This document shows, piece by piece, positions 8,115 to 17,027 of a stretch of DNA of 60,857 bases; positions within the stretch are counted from its first letter, which is position 1; each line of letters opens with the position of its first letter. The translations under genes were made by a program, and so were the position numbers. Source of the stretch: Gemmatimonadota bacterium (lineage in GTDB: Bacteria; Latescibacterota; UBA2968; UBA8231); contig JABHDC010000240.1 of NCBI GenBank assembly GCA_018673255.1, positions 1 through 60,857 on the forward strand, read 5' to 3'. The notes beneath the pieces are model-generated. The model made no database searches. It was not told the origin of the DNA and saw nothing but the letters and a program-made list of their open reading frames with translations.

Positions 8115-10127
8115 ATGAAACAGAAGACCCTTCATGTCATCTTCAAGACGCATCTGGACCTCGGATTCACAGGTATGGCTCAGGATGTCTGTTCCAGATA
8201 CCTGGAAGAGTTCATCCCCAGAGCACTCGACCTGGCACGCGCCACCCGAGACAGAGGAAGTCAGCGCTTCGTCTGGACCACAGGCTCGTGGATCATCGAC
8301 CACTTCCTTCGTTGCGCCCCGCCCGAACAGGTCCGTCGCATGGAGGCTGCCATCGAGGACGGTGACATCCTGTGGCACGCTCTGCCCTTCACAACCCACA
8401 CGGAGTTGATGTCCCCCGAACTCTTCCGTCACGGCCTGTCGATCTCCAGCGAACTGGACCGACGATTCGGCAAGACAACGACGGCAGCAAAGATGTCGGA
8501 CGTACCTGGCCACACCCGTTCGATGATCCCCTGCCTGCGGGAGTATGGCATCACCTATCTCCACATCGGTGTGAACGCCGGCTCCAGTACCGTGAAGGCA
8601 CCACCGCGATTTCGATGGCGCCATCCCGGCGGCGAGGAGATCCTGGTCAGCTACGGCGCCGGATACGATGCAACGACAGAGGATGCGGGGGCTGATGACC
8701 TGCTGTTCTTTGCCCACACGGGAGATAACCACGGCCCACCGGATGCCGAGGCCGTGGCACAGGAATTTGCAGCCCTGGGAATCCGGTATCCCGACAACAC
8801 ACCCGTCACATCCAGTCTCGATGCATACGCACAGACGCTGGCGGCACGGCGCGACACCCTCCCGGTGATCGAGGGCGAATTCGGCGACACCTGGATCCAC
8901 GGTGCCGGCAGTGATCCGGCGAAAGTGGCGCGTTATCGCTGCGTGGACCGATTCCTGTCAGATCAGGATACCTCTGAAACACGACCCCTCATCCAGGCAG
9001 CGCGCCAGCAACTGCTCCTGGTGCCAGAGCACACGTGGGGCAAGGATGAGAAGTCGCACCTGAAGGACTACAACAACTACACACTTCAGCACTTCAACGA
9101 TGCTCGGAAGGCCGATCGGGTCGCGGCACCTCATGAGGACGAATTCGGGGCACGAGACGGTGACTATCGGTATTCGGACTTCGAGGCTTCGTGGGAGGAG
9201 CAGCGCCAGTATGTTCACCAGGCGATCGAAGCACTGGAGGGAAGCTCGCTGCACCAGCCCCTGTTGGCTGAGCTGGATACGCTGACGCCACGTCGACGCG
9301 CGCATCGTCCGCAGACGGCCCGGCCAATCGATGGAATGCACCAGCTGGGTGGATTCGGTGTCCGATTCTGTGAGCAGACCGGCGCACTCACATCATGTGT
9401 GGACGACAGCGGTCAGGAGTGGGCGGCCAATGGCCCGCTGGCCCTGTTCCAGTATCAGAGTTTCGATGCCGCCAGCTACGAAGTCTTCCTGGGACGATAC
9501 AATCCTGACATCGACAACACAGGATCGTGGGCACGGCCGGACTTCACCAAACCGGGCATCGAGCACACGGAAGGTCTCGTTCGGCAGGAGCTGTATCCGG
9601 CCGCGGCAGAATTCGAGAGAGAAGGTGACAACGTCTGGGTGGATCTGGCTCTGCCCGAACGCCAACCGTGGTGCTACGGGATCCCGGCGTGTATTCAGTT
9701 GCACTACGTGTTCGGCAGTGACCACATCGGGATCGAACTGCAATGGTTTGAGAAATCGGCGTGCCGTCTGCCGGAAGCCACGTGGCTTGGATTTGGTCTG
9801 CCGGATACGGGCGAGTGGTTGATGGAGAAGATGGCATACCCCGTTTCGCCACTCGAGGTCATCGAAGGCGGCAACCGAGCGTTGCATGCGCTGGATTCGG
9901 GCCGTGTATATCAGAAGGCTGGCACCCGCCTGTTCCTGCAGAGCACGGATGCCCCATTGTTCTCTCCAGGTCGCCCGAGGATTCTCGAATTCGATGTGGC
10001 CCCTCCGGACCTGGCCGAAGGCTGGCACATCAACCTCCACAACAACCTCTGGGGAACGAACTTTCCCATGTGGTTTGCAGAGGATATGAAGTTCCGCTTC
10101 CAACTCGGGCGCCGGAGCACGGACTGA
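8115..10127 (+). CDS. DUF5054 / glycoside hydrolase family 38-like protein
   Basis: A 670-residue cytoplasmic-looking protein. The N-terminus has a metal-site motif typical of GH38-type enzymes: THLDLGFT, where His13 and Asp15 would form the H-x-D pair, and later KMSDVPGHTRSM with a second Asp and His. A GH38-like catalytic domain occupies about 1-330, with a beta-rich C-terminal half (about 390-670) as in alpha-mannosidases. DUF5054 proteins are commonly annotated as glycosidase-like with unproven substrate, and I assign no specific sugar. The ATG at 8115 is chosen because the longer frame would run back through the upstream terminator. It is convergent with the PHP gene, only 4 bp separating the two stops. 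Confidence 0.8.
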   Translation: MKQKTLHVIFKTHLDLGFTGMAQDVCSRYLEEFIPRALDLARATRDRGSQRFVWTTGSWIIDHFLRCAPPEQVRRMEAAIEDGDILWHALPFTTHTELMSPELFRHGLSISSELDRRFGKTTTAAKMSDVPGHTRSMIPCLREYGITYLHIGVNAGSSTVKAPPRFRWRHPGGEEILVSYGAGYDATTEDAGADDLLFFAHTGDNHGPPDAEAVAQEFAALGIRYPDNTPVTSSLDAYAQTLAARRDTLPVIEGEFGDTWIHGAGSDPAKVARYRCVDRFLSDQDTSETRPLIQAARQQLLLVPEHTWGKDEKSHLKDYNNYTLQHFNDARKADRVAAPHEDEFGARDGDYRYSDFEASWEEQRQYVHQAIEALEGSSLHQPLLAELDTLTPRRRAHRPQTARPIDGMHQLGGFGVRFCEQTGALTSCVDDSGQEWAANGPLALFQYQSFDAASYEVFLGRYNPDIDNTGSWARPDFTKPGIEHTEGLVRQELYPAAAEFEREGDNVWVDLALPERQPWCYGIPACIQLHYVFGSDHIGIELQWFEKSACRLPEATWLGFGLPDTGEWLMEKMAYPVSPLEVIEGGNRALHALDSGRVYQKAGTRLFLQSTDAPLFSPGRPRILEFDVAPPDLAEGWHINLHNNLWGTNFPMWFAEDMKFRFQLGRRSTD

Positions 10128-10131
10128 CGCT

Positions 10132-11358
10132 CTATTGAGCGGGCCTCACCGGCTGCGTCCAGGCCCTTTCGACATCTCCGGGTCCCGTCGGATTCGGGTG
10201 GTCCACATCCGAGATCACCACAGCTCTCACATAGAGCTCGTCACCGGTAAAATCGTAGGACGGCGACAGATCGGTTGTCTCTGCCAGCGTCTGGCCGATC
10301 TGATCCGAATACCGCCTGGTCGTCTGGACCTCAGTACCCGAGGCATCCAGGACCGGCGCACTGGCCAGATCCACTCCTGATGGTGTGCCGATGAAACGCG
10401 TCGTATATCGTACGCCTGGGGCCGGTCTGATCCGGAGCGCGATCCCCTTGTCACTCAGCTCGACATCATCCAGGCAGACGCCCGAACTGCAGTAGTAGTC
10501 ACCTCGATTGACCGATCCGAGAATCCGATCCGGTGTGAGATCGTCGGATCGCACCCAGATCCAGGCCCGACCCGGAAGCGCCGTGTCGCCAAATTCAAAG
10601 TGGTGGGCATAGGCGTGGCAGTCATCGGTCGCCAATCCATAGATGAGATCACCACCCTGGGCCAGACGCAGCGTCAGCGCCACGTCCCAGATCCGCTCCG
10701 CACAGCAGTGCAACTCATCGCCGAAGGTCTGGCACATATTCAGCGCCGTGTAGATCTCGACATGCCGCAACGTCTCGACAGCAGCGATCTGTTCGGCCGT
10801 CGCATTCCAGCTGCAATTGGGATGGTTCAGGAAGGCCAGCACCTCTGAACCGCTCGCCTCACCCATGGATCGGGCCATTCCCACAGTCGAAGCCATGGCG
10901 GCAGCACTCGAGTGGGGATCGTGCTGGGGGGCGATAGCCTGAGGCGTGTTGAAGACATTGATCCAGTGCGTCCGACCCCAGTCATGCGGCTCCCCCCACG
11001 TCGTCATCACCTCTTCGCCCGTGATCATCAGGAACTGACCATCCTTCTCAATCAGGTGGCGATACTCAGCCTGTGGCTTCACACGGACCTCACCATGGTC
11101 TCCGCCTCTCGTCTCCACCCAGTCCTCACCGAAGCGCTCGACGTATCTCCCCAGCAGATCCCCTTCCTGCATCGATCGCCCCGCCCCTGTGGCCGGATCC
11201 CGACTCACCCACTTTTCACCCACCTGATGCCGATCGTGTTCGGTGAAAGCGATGAAGTGGTATCCGCGCGCCTTGAAATCATCGGCGATCATCTCTGGAA
11301 AGTCGTGCCCGTCTGTCCAATACGAGTGCATGTGAAGATTTCCCTTGTACCACGCCAT
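10132..11358 (-). CDS. PHP-domain metallo-phosphoesterase-like protein
   Basis: A 408-residue protein starting at ATG 11358 (MAWYKGNLHMHS). The PHP signature H-x-H is His9/His11 in NLHMHSYWTDG, followed by FTEHDRH as the next metal-ligand block and CHAYAHHFEFGD with further His/Asp ligands near residue 265. This is the trinuclear-metal fold of histidinol phosphatase and related phosphoesterases. The C-terminal third is beta-rich. There is no signal peptide. Homologues in environmental bacteria are usually annotated only as PHP-domain proteins, so the substrate is unknown. It is divergent from the sigma-HEAT gene, with 76 bp between the proposed starts. Confidence 0.85.
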   Translation of the reverse strand: MAWYKGNLHMHSYWTDGHDFPEMIADDFKARGYHFIAFTEHDRHQVGEKWVSRDPATGAGRSMQEGDLLGRYVERFGEDWVETRGGDHGEVRVKPQAEYRHLIEKDGQFLMITGEEVMTTWGEPHDWGRTHWINVFNTPQAIAPQHDPHSSAAAMASTVGMARSMGEASGSEVLAFLNHPNCSWNATAEQIAAVETLRHVEIYTALNMCQTFGDELHCCAERIWDVALTLRLAQGGDLIYGLATDDCHAYAHHFEFGDTALPGRAWIWVRSDDLTPDRILGSVNRGDYYCSSGVCLDDVELSDKGIALRIRPAPGVRYTTRFIGTPSGVDLASAPVLDASGTEVQTTRRYSDQIGQTLAETTDLSPSYDFTGDELYVRAVVISDVDHPNPTGPGDVERAWTQPVRPAQ

Positions 11359-11434
11359 ACAGTTTTCCGCTTCTTTTGAGGATGTCGGCCAGATCGAGGG
11401 AATAATCCCACCTCCTCCAGCATCTGTAAGAAAT

Positions 11435-13621
11435 GTGAACGAGAGATCCCAAACCATCCCGGATGAAGAACTGGTACGCCGGGTTCAGGACGGCGACGCC
11501 CAGGCCTTCGGCGAACTCGTGCCGCGGTACGGCCTCCTCGTCCATGGTCTGTGCACGGGTATGGCCGGGACGGCACAGGCAGCCGAACTGGCCCATGAGG
11601 CTTTCGTGGAAGCCTGGCTGAAGCTCCCAACCTTGCAGGATCCCGCCCGCTTTGCCCCCTGGTTGCGTACGCTGACCCTCAATCTGTGTCGCATGTGGCA
11701 TCGGCAGCGACGGCGGCAACGCGAGTGGATCATCGATACCGAAATCGACACCCTCCCCGCCGCAGGGGAAGACGTCGGCTCAGACCCGCAGATCCTCGAT
11801 GCGCTGCTCGGCGGTCTGGCAAGATTGTCGGACGATCACAGACTCAGCCTGGCGTTGCACTACTGGCATGGACTCTCCTACGAACAGATTGCCGCATTTC
11901 TCGATATACCCATCGGTACGGTCATGAGCCGGTTACACCGGGCTCGGACACAATTGCGGGAAAGAATGGACAGGATGGCGGGAATGGATGACAGCCCTGA
12001 TGTGAAACCGACAGACGACTTCCGCGATGCCGTGGAAGCCGAGATCGAAGTGCTGCTGACTCTCTGGGAAGAGGAATCGGCTGACCCCACTCCCGAGGGG
12101 AAACCGAACCACGCCAAATTCCGCACGAATCGCGGCCGAGCACACTCCGAGGCAGGCACGCGACTGAGTCGGCTGGTGAAGCAGTCGCCGGACACGATGC
12201 GACCCGTCCTGGCGACGATGAACGATGCCCTCACGCGACACGCCGCCCTGCTGCTGCTGCGCGCCGGTGGCTCGGCCGTGACGGTCACCGTCGCCTGTGC
12301 CCTCGATGAGCCTGCCTCCTTGCGACGCAATGCCCGACGCGTCCTGTGTCAGGTCCTGCTGCCGGATATTGGGCAACCATCCCTCAACCAGAACTATCGC
12401 AGACTCCCCCTGCGTCTGACCGCCACATACGTCCTGGATGCCGTCCTGCGCAGCCCGGTGCCGGACACCGAGAAGGCCGACCTGCTCGCCCAGTTGCTGC
12501 CCAGTTGTACGGATCAGGCGACGCTGGTCCTGGTCTGCCTCGTATTGCGTGGATTGGGTGGCGACTCGTACGAGATCCTGCTGTCTCTCTGGCGGGATGC
12601 GGACAGCTCCACCCTGGCTGCCGTGTACGCCACGGCACTGGCACAGCATGGCACGGACTTCTTCGCCGCCCTCACCGACGAAATGCGCGACTCATGCATG
12701 GCACGTCAGGTCCGTGCGCTGGAAGCGGCGCAGATCGGGGTCGCCCTCATCGGTTTCTGCGCCCTGGGGCCGGAACCCGCCGATCCTTCCCTGGAGCGAC
12801 GGGTCAGTGGGAGTCTGGCAGCTGATGACCTGTCCGGTCCCGTCATGGACGGCCTGGCACGGCGGCTGGCAGACCTGGCCGGGCACCAGGACACCGCACT
12901 GTGCAACCCGGCCATCGCCTTGCTCGGTTCACTGGGCAGTTCACAACATGTGCTGGTGGTGCGAGCCGGTCTCGAAGCCACCGAACCGACGACGCGACAC
13001 GCAGCCGTCGTGGCCGTGCGCGACCTTGATGATCGCGGTAGTCTGCCTCGCCTGCAGACGATGGCCTCAGAGGACCAGCCGGCGGTGCGCCAGATCGCGC
13101 TGCAATCTCTGGGGCAACTGGGCGCCATCGATGCTCGTGACGTGATCGTCGCTGCCCTCGATGAAGAGGCCGTCCGCCCCCACGCCATCTCCGCCCTGGG
13201 CGAACTGGGTGACGAGACGTCGCTGGGCATTCTGAAAGACCTGGCACAGGCTCCCGATAAGAAGGTGGCCCGATGGGCCGCACGGGCCCTGTATGGGGGA
13301 ACCCGAACCGAGATTCCCGTATCTGCGACGAAACGGGAACGACTGGCAAAGATCCGCGGCGCCGACGCGCAGCCATCCATGCACATCAGTGTTGTCGCCG
13401 CCATCCGTCATCTCCCGGAAGTCCGGCCGTACCCGGAGGCTGTGATCACCCGTTTGATCGGCGAAGTCTGTGGCGACTATTCCACGACACGCCGCGAGCT
13501 GGTCATGGGATCACCCGGCCTCATGGTGCGCAATGCCGGCATCTACGAATTGAGTGAACTGGGTCTGGCTGTATGGCGTGTGGAGGATTTTCTGAAAGCA
13601 CACGATCCCACCACGCCTTGA
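11435..13621 (+). CDS. ECF RNA polymerase sigma factor fused to a HEAT-repeat region
   Basis: From a GTG at 11435 the product is 728 residues, far longer than the usual 180-200 of an ECF sigma factor. Residues about 8-95 are sigma region 2 (ELVRRVQDGDAQAFGELV, then WLRTLTLNLCRMWHR). Residues about 127-178 are region 4 with a helix-turn-helix (LSYEQIAAFLDIPIGTVMSRL). The remaining ~540 residues lack sigma motifs and contain HEAT/PBS-type helical repeats, clearest at about 520-645 (VRQIALQSLGQLG, HAISALGELGD, VARWAARALYG). HEAT repeats usually bind proteins, so the tail may control the sigma factor or attach it to a partner; that is inference. No anti-sigma gene is adjacent. A start upstream in the divergent promoter region is possible but would overlap the PHP gene start. 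Confidence 0.88.
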   Translation: MNERSQTIPDEELVRRVQDGDAQAFGELVPRYGLLVHGLCTGMAGTAQAAELAHEAFVEAWLKLPTLQDPARFAPWLRTLTLNLCRMWHRQRRRQREWIIDTEIDTLPAAGEDVGSDPQILDALLGGLARLSDDHRLSLALHYWHGLSYEQIAAFLDIPIGTVMSRLHRARTQLRERMDRMAGMDDSPDVKPTDDFRDAVEAEIEVLLTLWEEESADPTPEGKPNHAKFRTNRGRAHSEAGTRLSRLVKQSPDTMRPVLATMNDALTRHAALLLLRAGGSAVTVTVACALDEPASLRRNARRVLCQVLLPDIGQPSLNQNYRRLPLRLTATYVLDAVLRSPVPDTEKADLLAQLLPSCTDQATLVLVCLVLRGLGGDSYEILLSLWRDADSSTLAAVYATALAQHGTDFFAALTDEMRDSCMARQVRALEAAQIGVALIGFCALGPEPADPSLERRVSGSLAADDLSGPVMDGLARRLADLAGHQDTALCNPAIALLGSLGSSQHVLVVRAGLEATEPTTRHAAVVAVRDLDDRGSLPRLQTMASEDQPAVRQIALQSLGQLGAIDARDVIVAALDEEAVRPHAISALGELGDETSLGILKDLAQAPDKKVARWAARALYGGTRTEIPVSATKRERLAKIRGADAQPSMHISVVAAIRHLPEVRPYPEAVITRLIGEVCGDYSTTRRELVMGSPGLMVRNAGIYELSELGLAVWRVEDFLKAHDPTTP

Positions 13622-13676
13622 CGGCCCGGCCTCAGCAGCCACCTTCGTGAATACTCACCCGGAGGAGGTAAGTTGA

Positions 13677-14684
13677 ATGCCCGTTCGTATTGCCACTATC
13701 GATGATGTCCGCGCTGCAGCTGAAGTCATCGACCAGCACATCACCCCCGCACCGCTGGTCCGCTCCTATGCATTGGAGCAGGCACTTGGTCTGGACGCGA
13801 GTCGACACGTCTGGCTGAAAGACTACGGTTGGACTCCGGTGGGTTCATTCAAGCTTCTGGGCGCCCTGAACTGGACGGCGCGGAATCTCGAACATCTCGG
13901 TGACCGGCCCATCGCCGCCCATTCCTCCGGTAACTTCGCGTCCGGCATCTCTTTCGCCGGCATGCGCTACGGCAAACGCGTCATCATCGTCATGCCCGAA
14001 TCGGCGCCCAAGATCAAGTTCGAACGCACTCGTTCTTTCGGGGCCGAGATCCGCACCTACGACATCGCCACCGACCATGAGACGGGCGAACGAGATCGCC
14101 TGACACGGGAGATCGCGGAAGTAGAGAACGCCGTGCAGGCGTCTCCCTACGACGATGCCGACGTGATCGCTGGCAATGGCGTGGGCGGTCTGCAGATTGT
14201 TGACGAGCTGCAACGACAGAATCGCGACGTCTCCCACTTTCTCTGTCAGGTCTCCGGTGGCGGCCTCATGGCGGGGCATGCCCTGTCGATGGCCGATGGC
14301 TACCCCGGGGCTCGGATCATCGGCGTGGAACCATCGGGGGCAGATGATTTCCGTCAGTCACTGGACAAGGGTGAGCGCGTCCGACTCGAACGACCCGAGA
14401 GCATCTGCGATGGCCTGCTCTCCTACGATGTGGGGGAACACAACTGGCCGATCCTCCGAGAGCTGATCACCGAATCGGTGGCCCTGCCTGATCTGGAAAC
14501 CCGCAAGGCCATGAAGTGGCTCTACGACCACCATGGCCTGCGCACCGAACCTTCAGGTGCGATCGCCACAGCAGCGCTGCTGCAGGGCACCGTCGACACC
14601 TCCGGATCAGGTGATATCGTCGTCGTCGTCAGTGGCCGCAACGTCGATGAAGATCGCTTTAGAGAGTGGACGGCCGGGCTCTAA
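13677..14684 (+). CDS. Threonine/serine dehydratase-like PLP enzyme
   Basis: A 335-residue fold-type II PLP enzyme. Lys59 in PVGSFKLLGA is the Schiff-base lysine, SSGNFASG is the substrate/carboxylate loop, QVSGGGLMAGH is the glycine-rich phosphate-binding loop, and VVVSGRNVD near the C-terminus is the pyridine-ring contact. This pattern fits catabolic threonine ammonia-lyase or serine racemase-like enzymes, which deaminate hydroxy-amino acids. There is no C-terminal ACT domain, so it is not the feedback-regulated biosynthetic IlvA form. The start is supported by a strong GGAGGAGG upstream. It lies 55 bp after the sigma-HEAT gene and may be read in the same direction. Confidence 0.87.
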   Translation: MPVRIATIDDVRAAAEVIDQHITPAPLVRSYALEQALGLDASRHVWLKDYGWTPVGSFKLLGALNWTARNLEHLGDRPIAAHSSGNFASGISFAGMRYGKRVIIVMPESAPKIKFERTRSFGAEIRTYDIATDHETGERDRLTREIAEVENAVQASPYDDADVIAGNGVGGLQIVDELQRQNRDVSHFLCQVSGGGLMAGHALSMADGYPGARIIGVEPSGADDFRQSLDKGERVRLERPESICDGLLSYDVGEHNWPILRELITESVALPDLETRKAMKWLYDHHGLRTEPSGAIATAALLQGTVDTSGSGDIVVVVSGRNVDEDRFREWTAGL

Positions 14685-14741
14685 GCGTTCGGCTTCAATT
14701 TCACTGCCCCCAACCACACGTCTGCGGAGTATCTGTTCAGC

Positions 14742-15116
14742 ATGAGATCCCCCAGCGCTCGAACGATTCTGATGATCTTCCTGCTCGTCTCACTTGTCGC
14801 ATGTACCTCGAATCAGCGTAAGGAAACCCACGCTCCGGTGAGCGAGGATGCCCTCATCATCGACGTGCGTACACAACAGGAATTCGATGCAGGGCATGTG
14901 ACAGGTGCGATCCTCATCCCCTTCGACGTGATCGGCGACCACATCACTGATGTCGCTGCGGAGCACGAGAAGGAGATCGTCCTCTATTGCCGCAGCGGAC
15001 GCCGCTCCGGAATCGCGCACCGCGAACTGCAGAAGATGGGCTACACGAATGTCCGCAATGCCGGCGGTCTGGCCGCCGCGTATGAACTGCTGACGCCCAA
15101 GGCGAGGGAGGATTGA
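14742..15116 (+). CDS. Rhodanese-domain lipoprotein
   Basis: A 124-residue protein with a signal peptide and lipobox (LVSLVAC, lipidated Cys21), then a single rhodanese domain at about 34-118. The domain starts with IDVRTQQEFDAGHVTGA and has its active-site Cys83 in LYCRSGRRSG, a complete loop consistent with sulfurtransfer or other persulfide/thiol chemistry. It would be anchored facing the periplasm. Single-domain periplasmic rhodaneses (PspE-like) have this size. It is convergent with the Na/Pi cotransporter gene, with 36 bp between stops. Confidence 0.9.
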   Translation: MRSPSARTILMIFLLVSLVACTSNQRKETHAPVSEDALIIDVRTQQEFDAGHVTGAILIPFDVIGDHITDVAAEHEKEIVLYCRSGRRSGIAHRELQKMGYTNVRNAGGLAAAYELLTPKARED

Positions 15117-15152
15117 GGGAGACCGACCACCCCTCGATCAGTCATCCGTAGA

Positions 15153-16856
15153 TCAATCATCTGTTGGATCCGGCATCGATGGGTGATCCGACACTTCGAT
15201 GGTGACCTTCGCGATACGCTTGGCGAAGTAGTAGACGCGTTTGAGATACTCAATCGCCTCCGATTCCAGCCGAAACATGACCACCCGGTCGGGCTCCGCC
15301 GCCGTGAGACGAATGGCCAGATGGCGCTCCGCCTCCGCGGCCAGTTCGTTGATTGTTCCCTTCGCGGTCTCCACGTCAGCCGCCAGCTCTCGCTGACCCG
15401 TGACGAGTGCCTCCATCGACATCTCCACCGCCCGGCAGACCTCACGGTTGAGTGGATCCAATACTTCCTGCGTCGACTGGCTGATCTGCAGATTGTGGCG
15501 GAGGCGTTGCGTGCCGACCTCTGTCAGGTTGGTCTCCACAATATCACCGATGCTCTCGATAGAGTTCGCCACTGACATGTAGCCGTGTAGTCGTTCGATC
15601 TGCTCACCGGTCAGGTGTTCCTGCGAGAGCTGTCCCATGTAGGCAATCAATTCACCATGAAGCGTGTCGACCTCGGCATCCATCTGCTCGAGATGGGCCA
15701 GGTCTTCTCCGCTCCCATGGACAACCGACTGCATCGCCTCTCTTACCATTCCCACAGCAGACGCCCCCAACCGGCCCAGCTCCATGCGCACCAGATCAAA
15801 GGCCAGTTCCGGTGTCTGCAGCAGCCCCTCGTCCAACACACTCGGGCGCCTGGCGAGTTCCTCGTCCGGATCCGGCACCAGCCGCTGCACCAATCGAGCC
15901 AGGGGACCGGTGAACCAGATGAAGATCAGCGTGTTGGAGACATTGAAGATCGTGTGAGCATTGGCTATCTGTCGGGGTGTTTCCGCCGCCAGGCGCGCCA
16001 CACCCTCCAGATCCACAGCCTTGGGCGAGAAGCTGCGCACCACATCGGCCAGCTGTGGGATGAAGAGGAACCAGATCAGCACCCCCAGCACATTGAAGAG
16101 CACGTGGATCGCCGCCGCACGGATGGCCTCGCGTGGTTTGCCGATGGCGGCCAGCAATGCCGTGATGCAGGTGCCGAGATTGGCGCCAAATGCCAGCGCG
16201 ATCCCGGCTTCCAACGTGATGAAGCCCTGGCTGGCCAGCACGATGATGACACCCGTCGTGGCCGACGAGCTCTGCACGAGGGCTGTGAAAGACGCACCGA
16301 TCAGCACGCCCGTCAGGGGGTGACTCATGTCCTGCATGAGATCGATGAAGGGCTGATACGTCCGCAGGGGCCGCGTCGCATCGCTCATGTGATTCATGCC
16401 GAAGAAGACGAGACCCAGTCCCATCATCATCAGACCGTAGCGGCGCACAGTCTCCCGCTTGCTCAAGAACTGCGCGCCAAAGCCAGCAGCGATCAGCAGC
16501 ATCGCATAGTGGGTGACCTTGAAGGCGATGATCTGTGCCGTGATCGTCGTGCCCACGTTGGCGCCCATGATGATGCCGATGGACTGCGAGACGGAGAGCA
16601 CACCGGCCGAGATGAACCCCACGACAAGTACAGTCGTTACCGAAGAGGACTGGATGACGGCCGTGACGAAGGCGCCGGCAAAGGCCGCCTTGAAGCGATT
16701 GGTGGTCATGCGGGCCAGCAGCGACTTCATGCCACCCCCGGCCACGGCTTTGAGGGCGTCGGTCATCTGCTCCATACCGAACAGGAACAGGGCCAGGCCA
16801 CCGAGCAGACCCATAAGAAGGGGACCCAACTCCAGGGCCGTTGATGCAGTATCCAT
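15153..16856 (-). CDS. Na+/phosphate cotransporter family protein with PhoU-like domain
   Basis: A 567-residue protein. The first ~340 residues are hydrophobic and contain the inverted repeats of Na/Pi cotransporters: QSSSVTTVLVVGF and, in the second half, QSSSATTGVIIVLASQG, plus GANVGTTITA and GANLGTCITA. After about residue 350 comes a long cytoplasmic helical region (QMDAEVDTLHGELIAYM, VANSIESIGDIVE) of PhoU type. This is the NptA/YjbB architecture, a phosphate transporter, often an exporter in bacteria. No pho box was identified. The preceding 171-bp gap holds a short hairpin and leads to a divergent gene. Confidence 0.92.
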   Translation of the reverse strand: MDTASTALELGPLLMGLLGGLALFLFGMEQMTDALKAVAGGGMKSLLARMTTNRFKAAFAGAFVTAVIQSSSVTTVLVVGFISAGVLSVSQSIGIIMGANVGTTITAQIIAFKVTHYAMLLIAAGFGAQFLSKRETVRRYGLMMMGLGLVFFGMNHMSDATRPLRTYQPFIDLMQDMSHPLTGVLIGASFTALVQSSSATTGVIIVLASQGFITLEAGIALAFGANLGTCITALLAAIGKPREAIRAAAIHVLFNVLGVLIWFLFIPQLADVVRSFSPKAVDLEGVARLAAETPRQIANAHTIFNVSNTLIFIWFTGPLARLVQRLVPDPDEELARRPSVLDEGLLQTPELAFDLVRMELGRLGASAVGMVREAMQSVVHGSGEDLAHLEQMDAEVDTLHGELIAYMGQLSQEHLTGEQIERLHGYMSVANSIESIGDIVETNLTEVGTQRLRHNLQISQSTQEVLDPLNREVCRAVEMSMEALVTGQRELAADVETAKGTINELAAEAERHLAIRLTAAEPDRVVMFRLESEAIEYLKRVYYFAKRIAKVTIEVSDHPSMPDPTDD

Positions 16857-16986
16857 GATGTTCCTTCACGATGACCCACCAGATCCCCTCTGGCGGCAGC
16901 TTCCATCCGCCATCATCGCCAGTTCAGACGATGTGATCAAGCCCTACCCCCCTGGCATACGCCGCACCGATCACTCACCTTGAGGC

Positions 16987-17006
16987 GGGGCTGAAAGGCC
17001 CCTTTT
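16987..17006 (+). terminator. Short hairpin with T-run, possible terminator or attenuator
   Basis: GGGGC-TGAAAG-GCCCC followed by TTTT lies 22 bp upstream of the ATG of the 1,093-residue protein. The stem is only 5 bp, so this is weak; if transcribed with the gene it could act as a leader attenuator. Confidence 0.3.
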
Positions 17007-17027
17007 CGAAGATGGAGGTGGTCTGTC

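Noticed and set aside
7647..8900. 417-codon minus-strand frame over the DUF5054 and hypothetical genes
   Set aside because: Its product is low-complexity and Arg/Gly-rich with no domain; it crosses a terminator and overlaps two real genes.
10128..10141. Small palindrome CGCTC-TATT-GAGCG between the DUF5054 and PHP genes as a terminator
   Set aside because: Only a 5-bp stem with no T-run; it overlaps the stop codon of one gene and may be chance.
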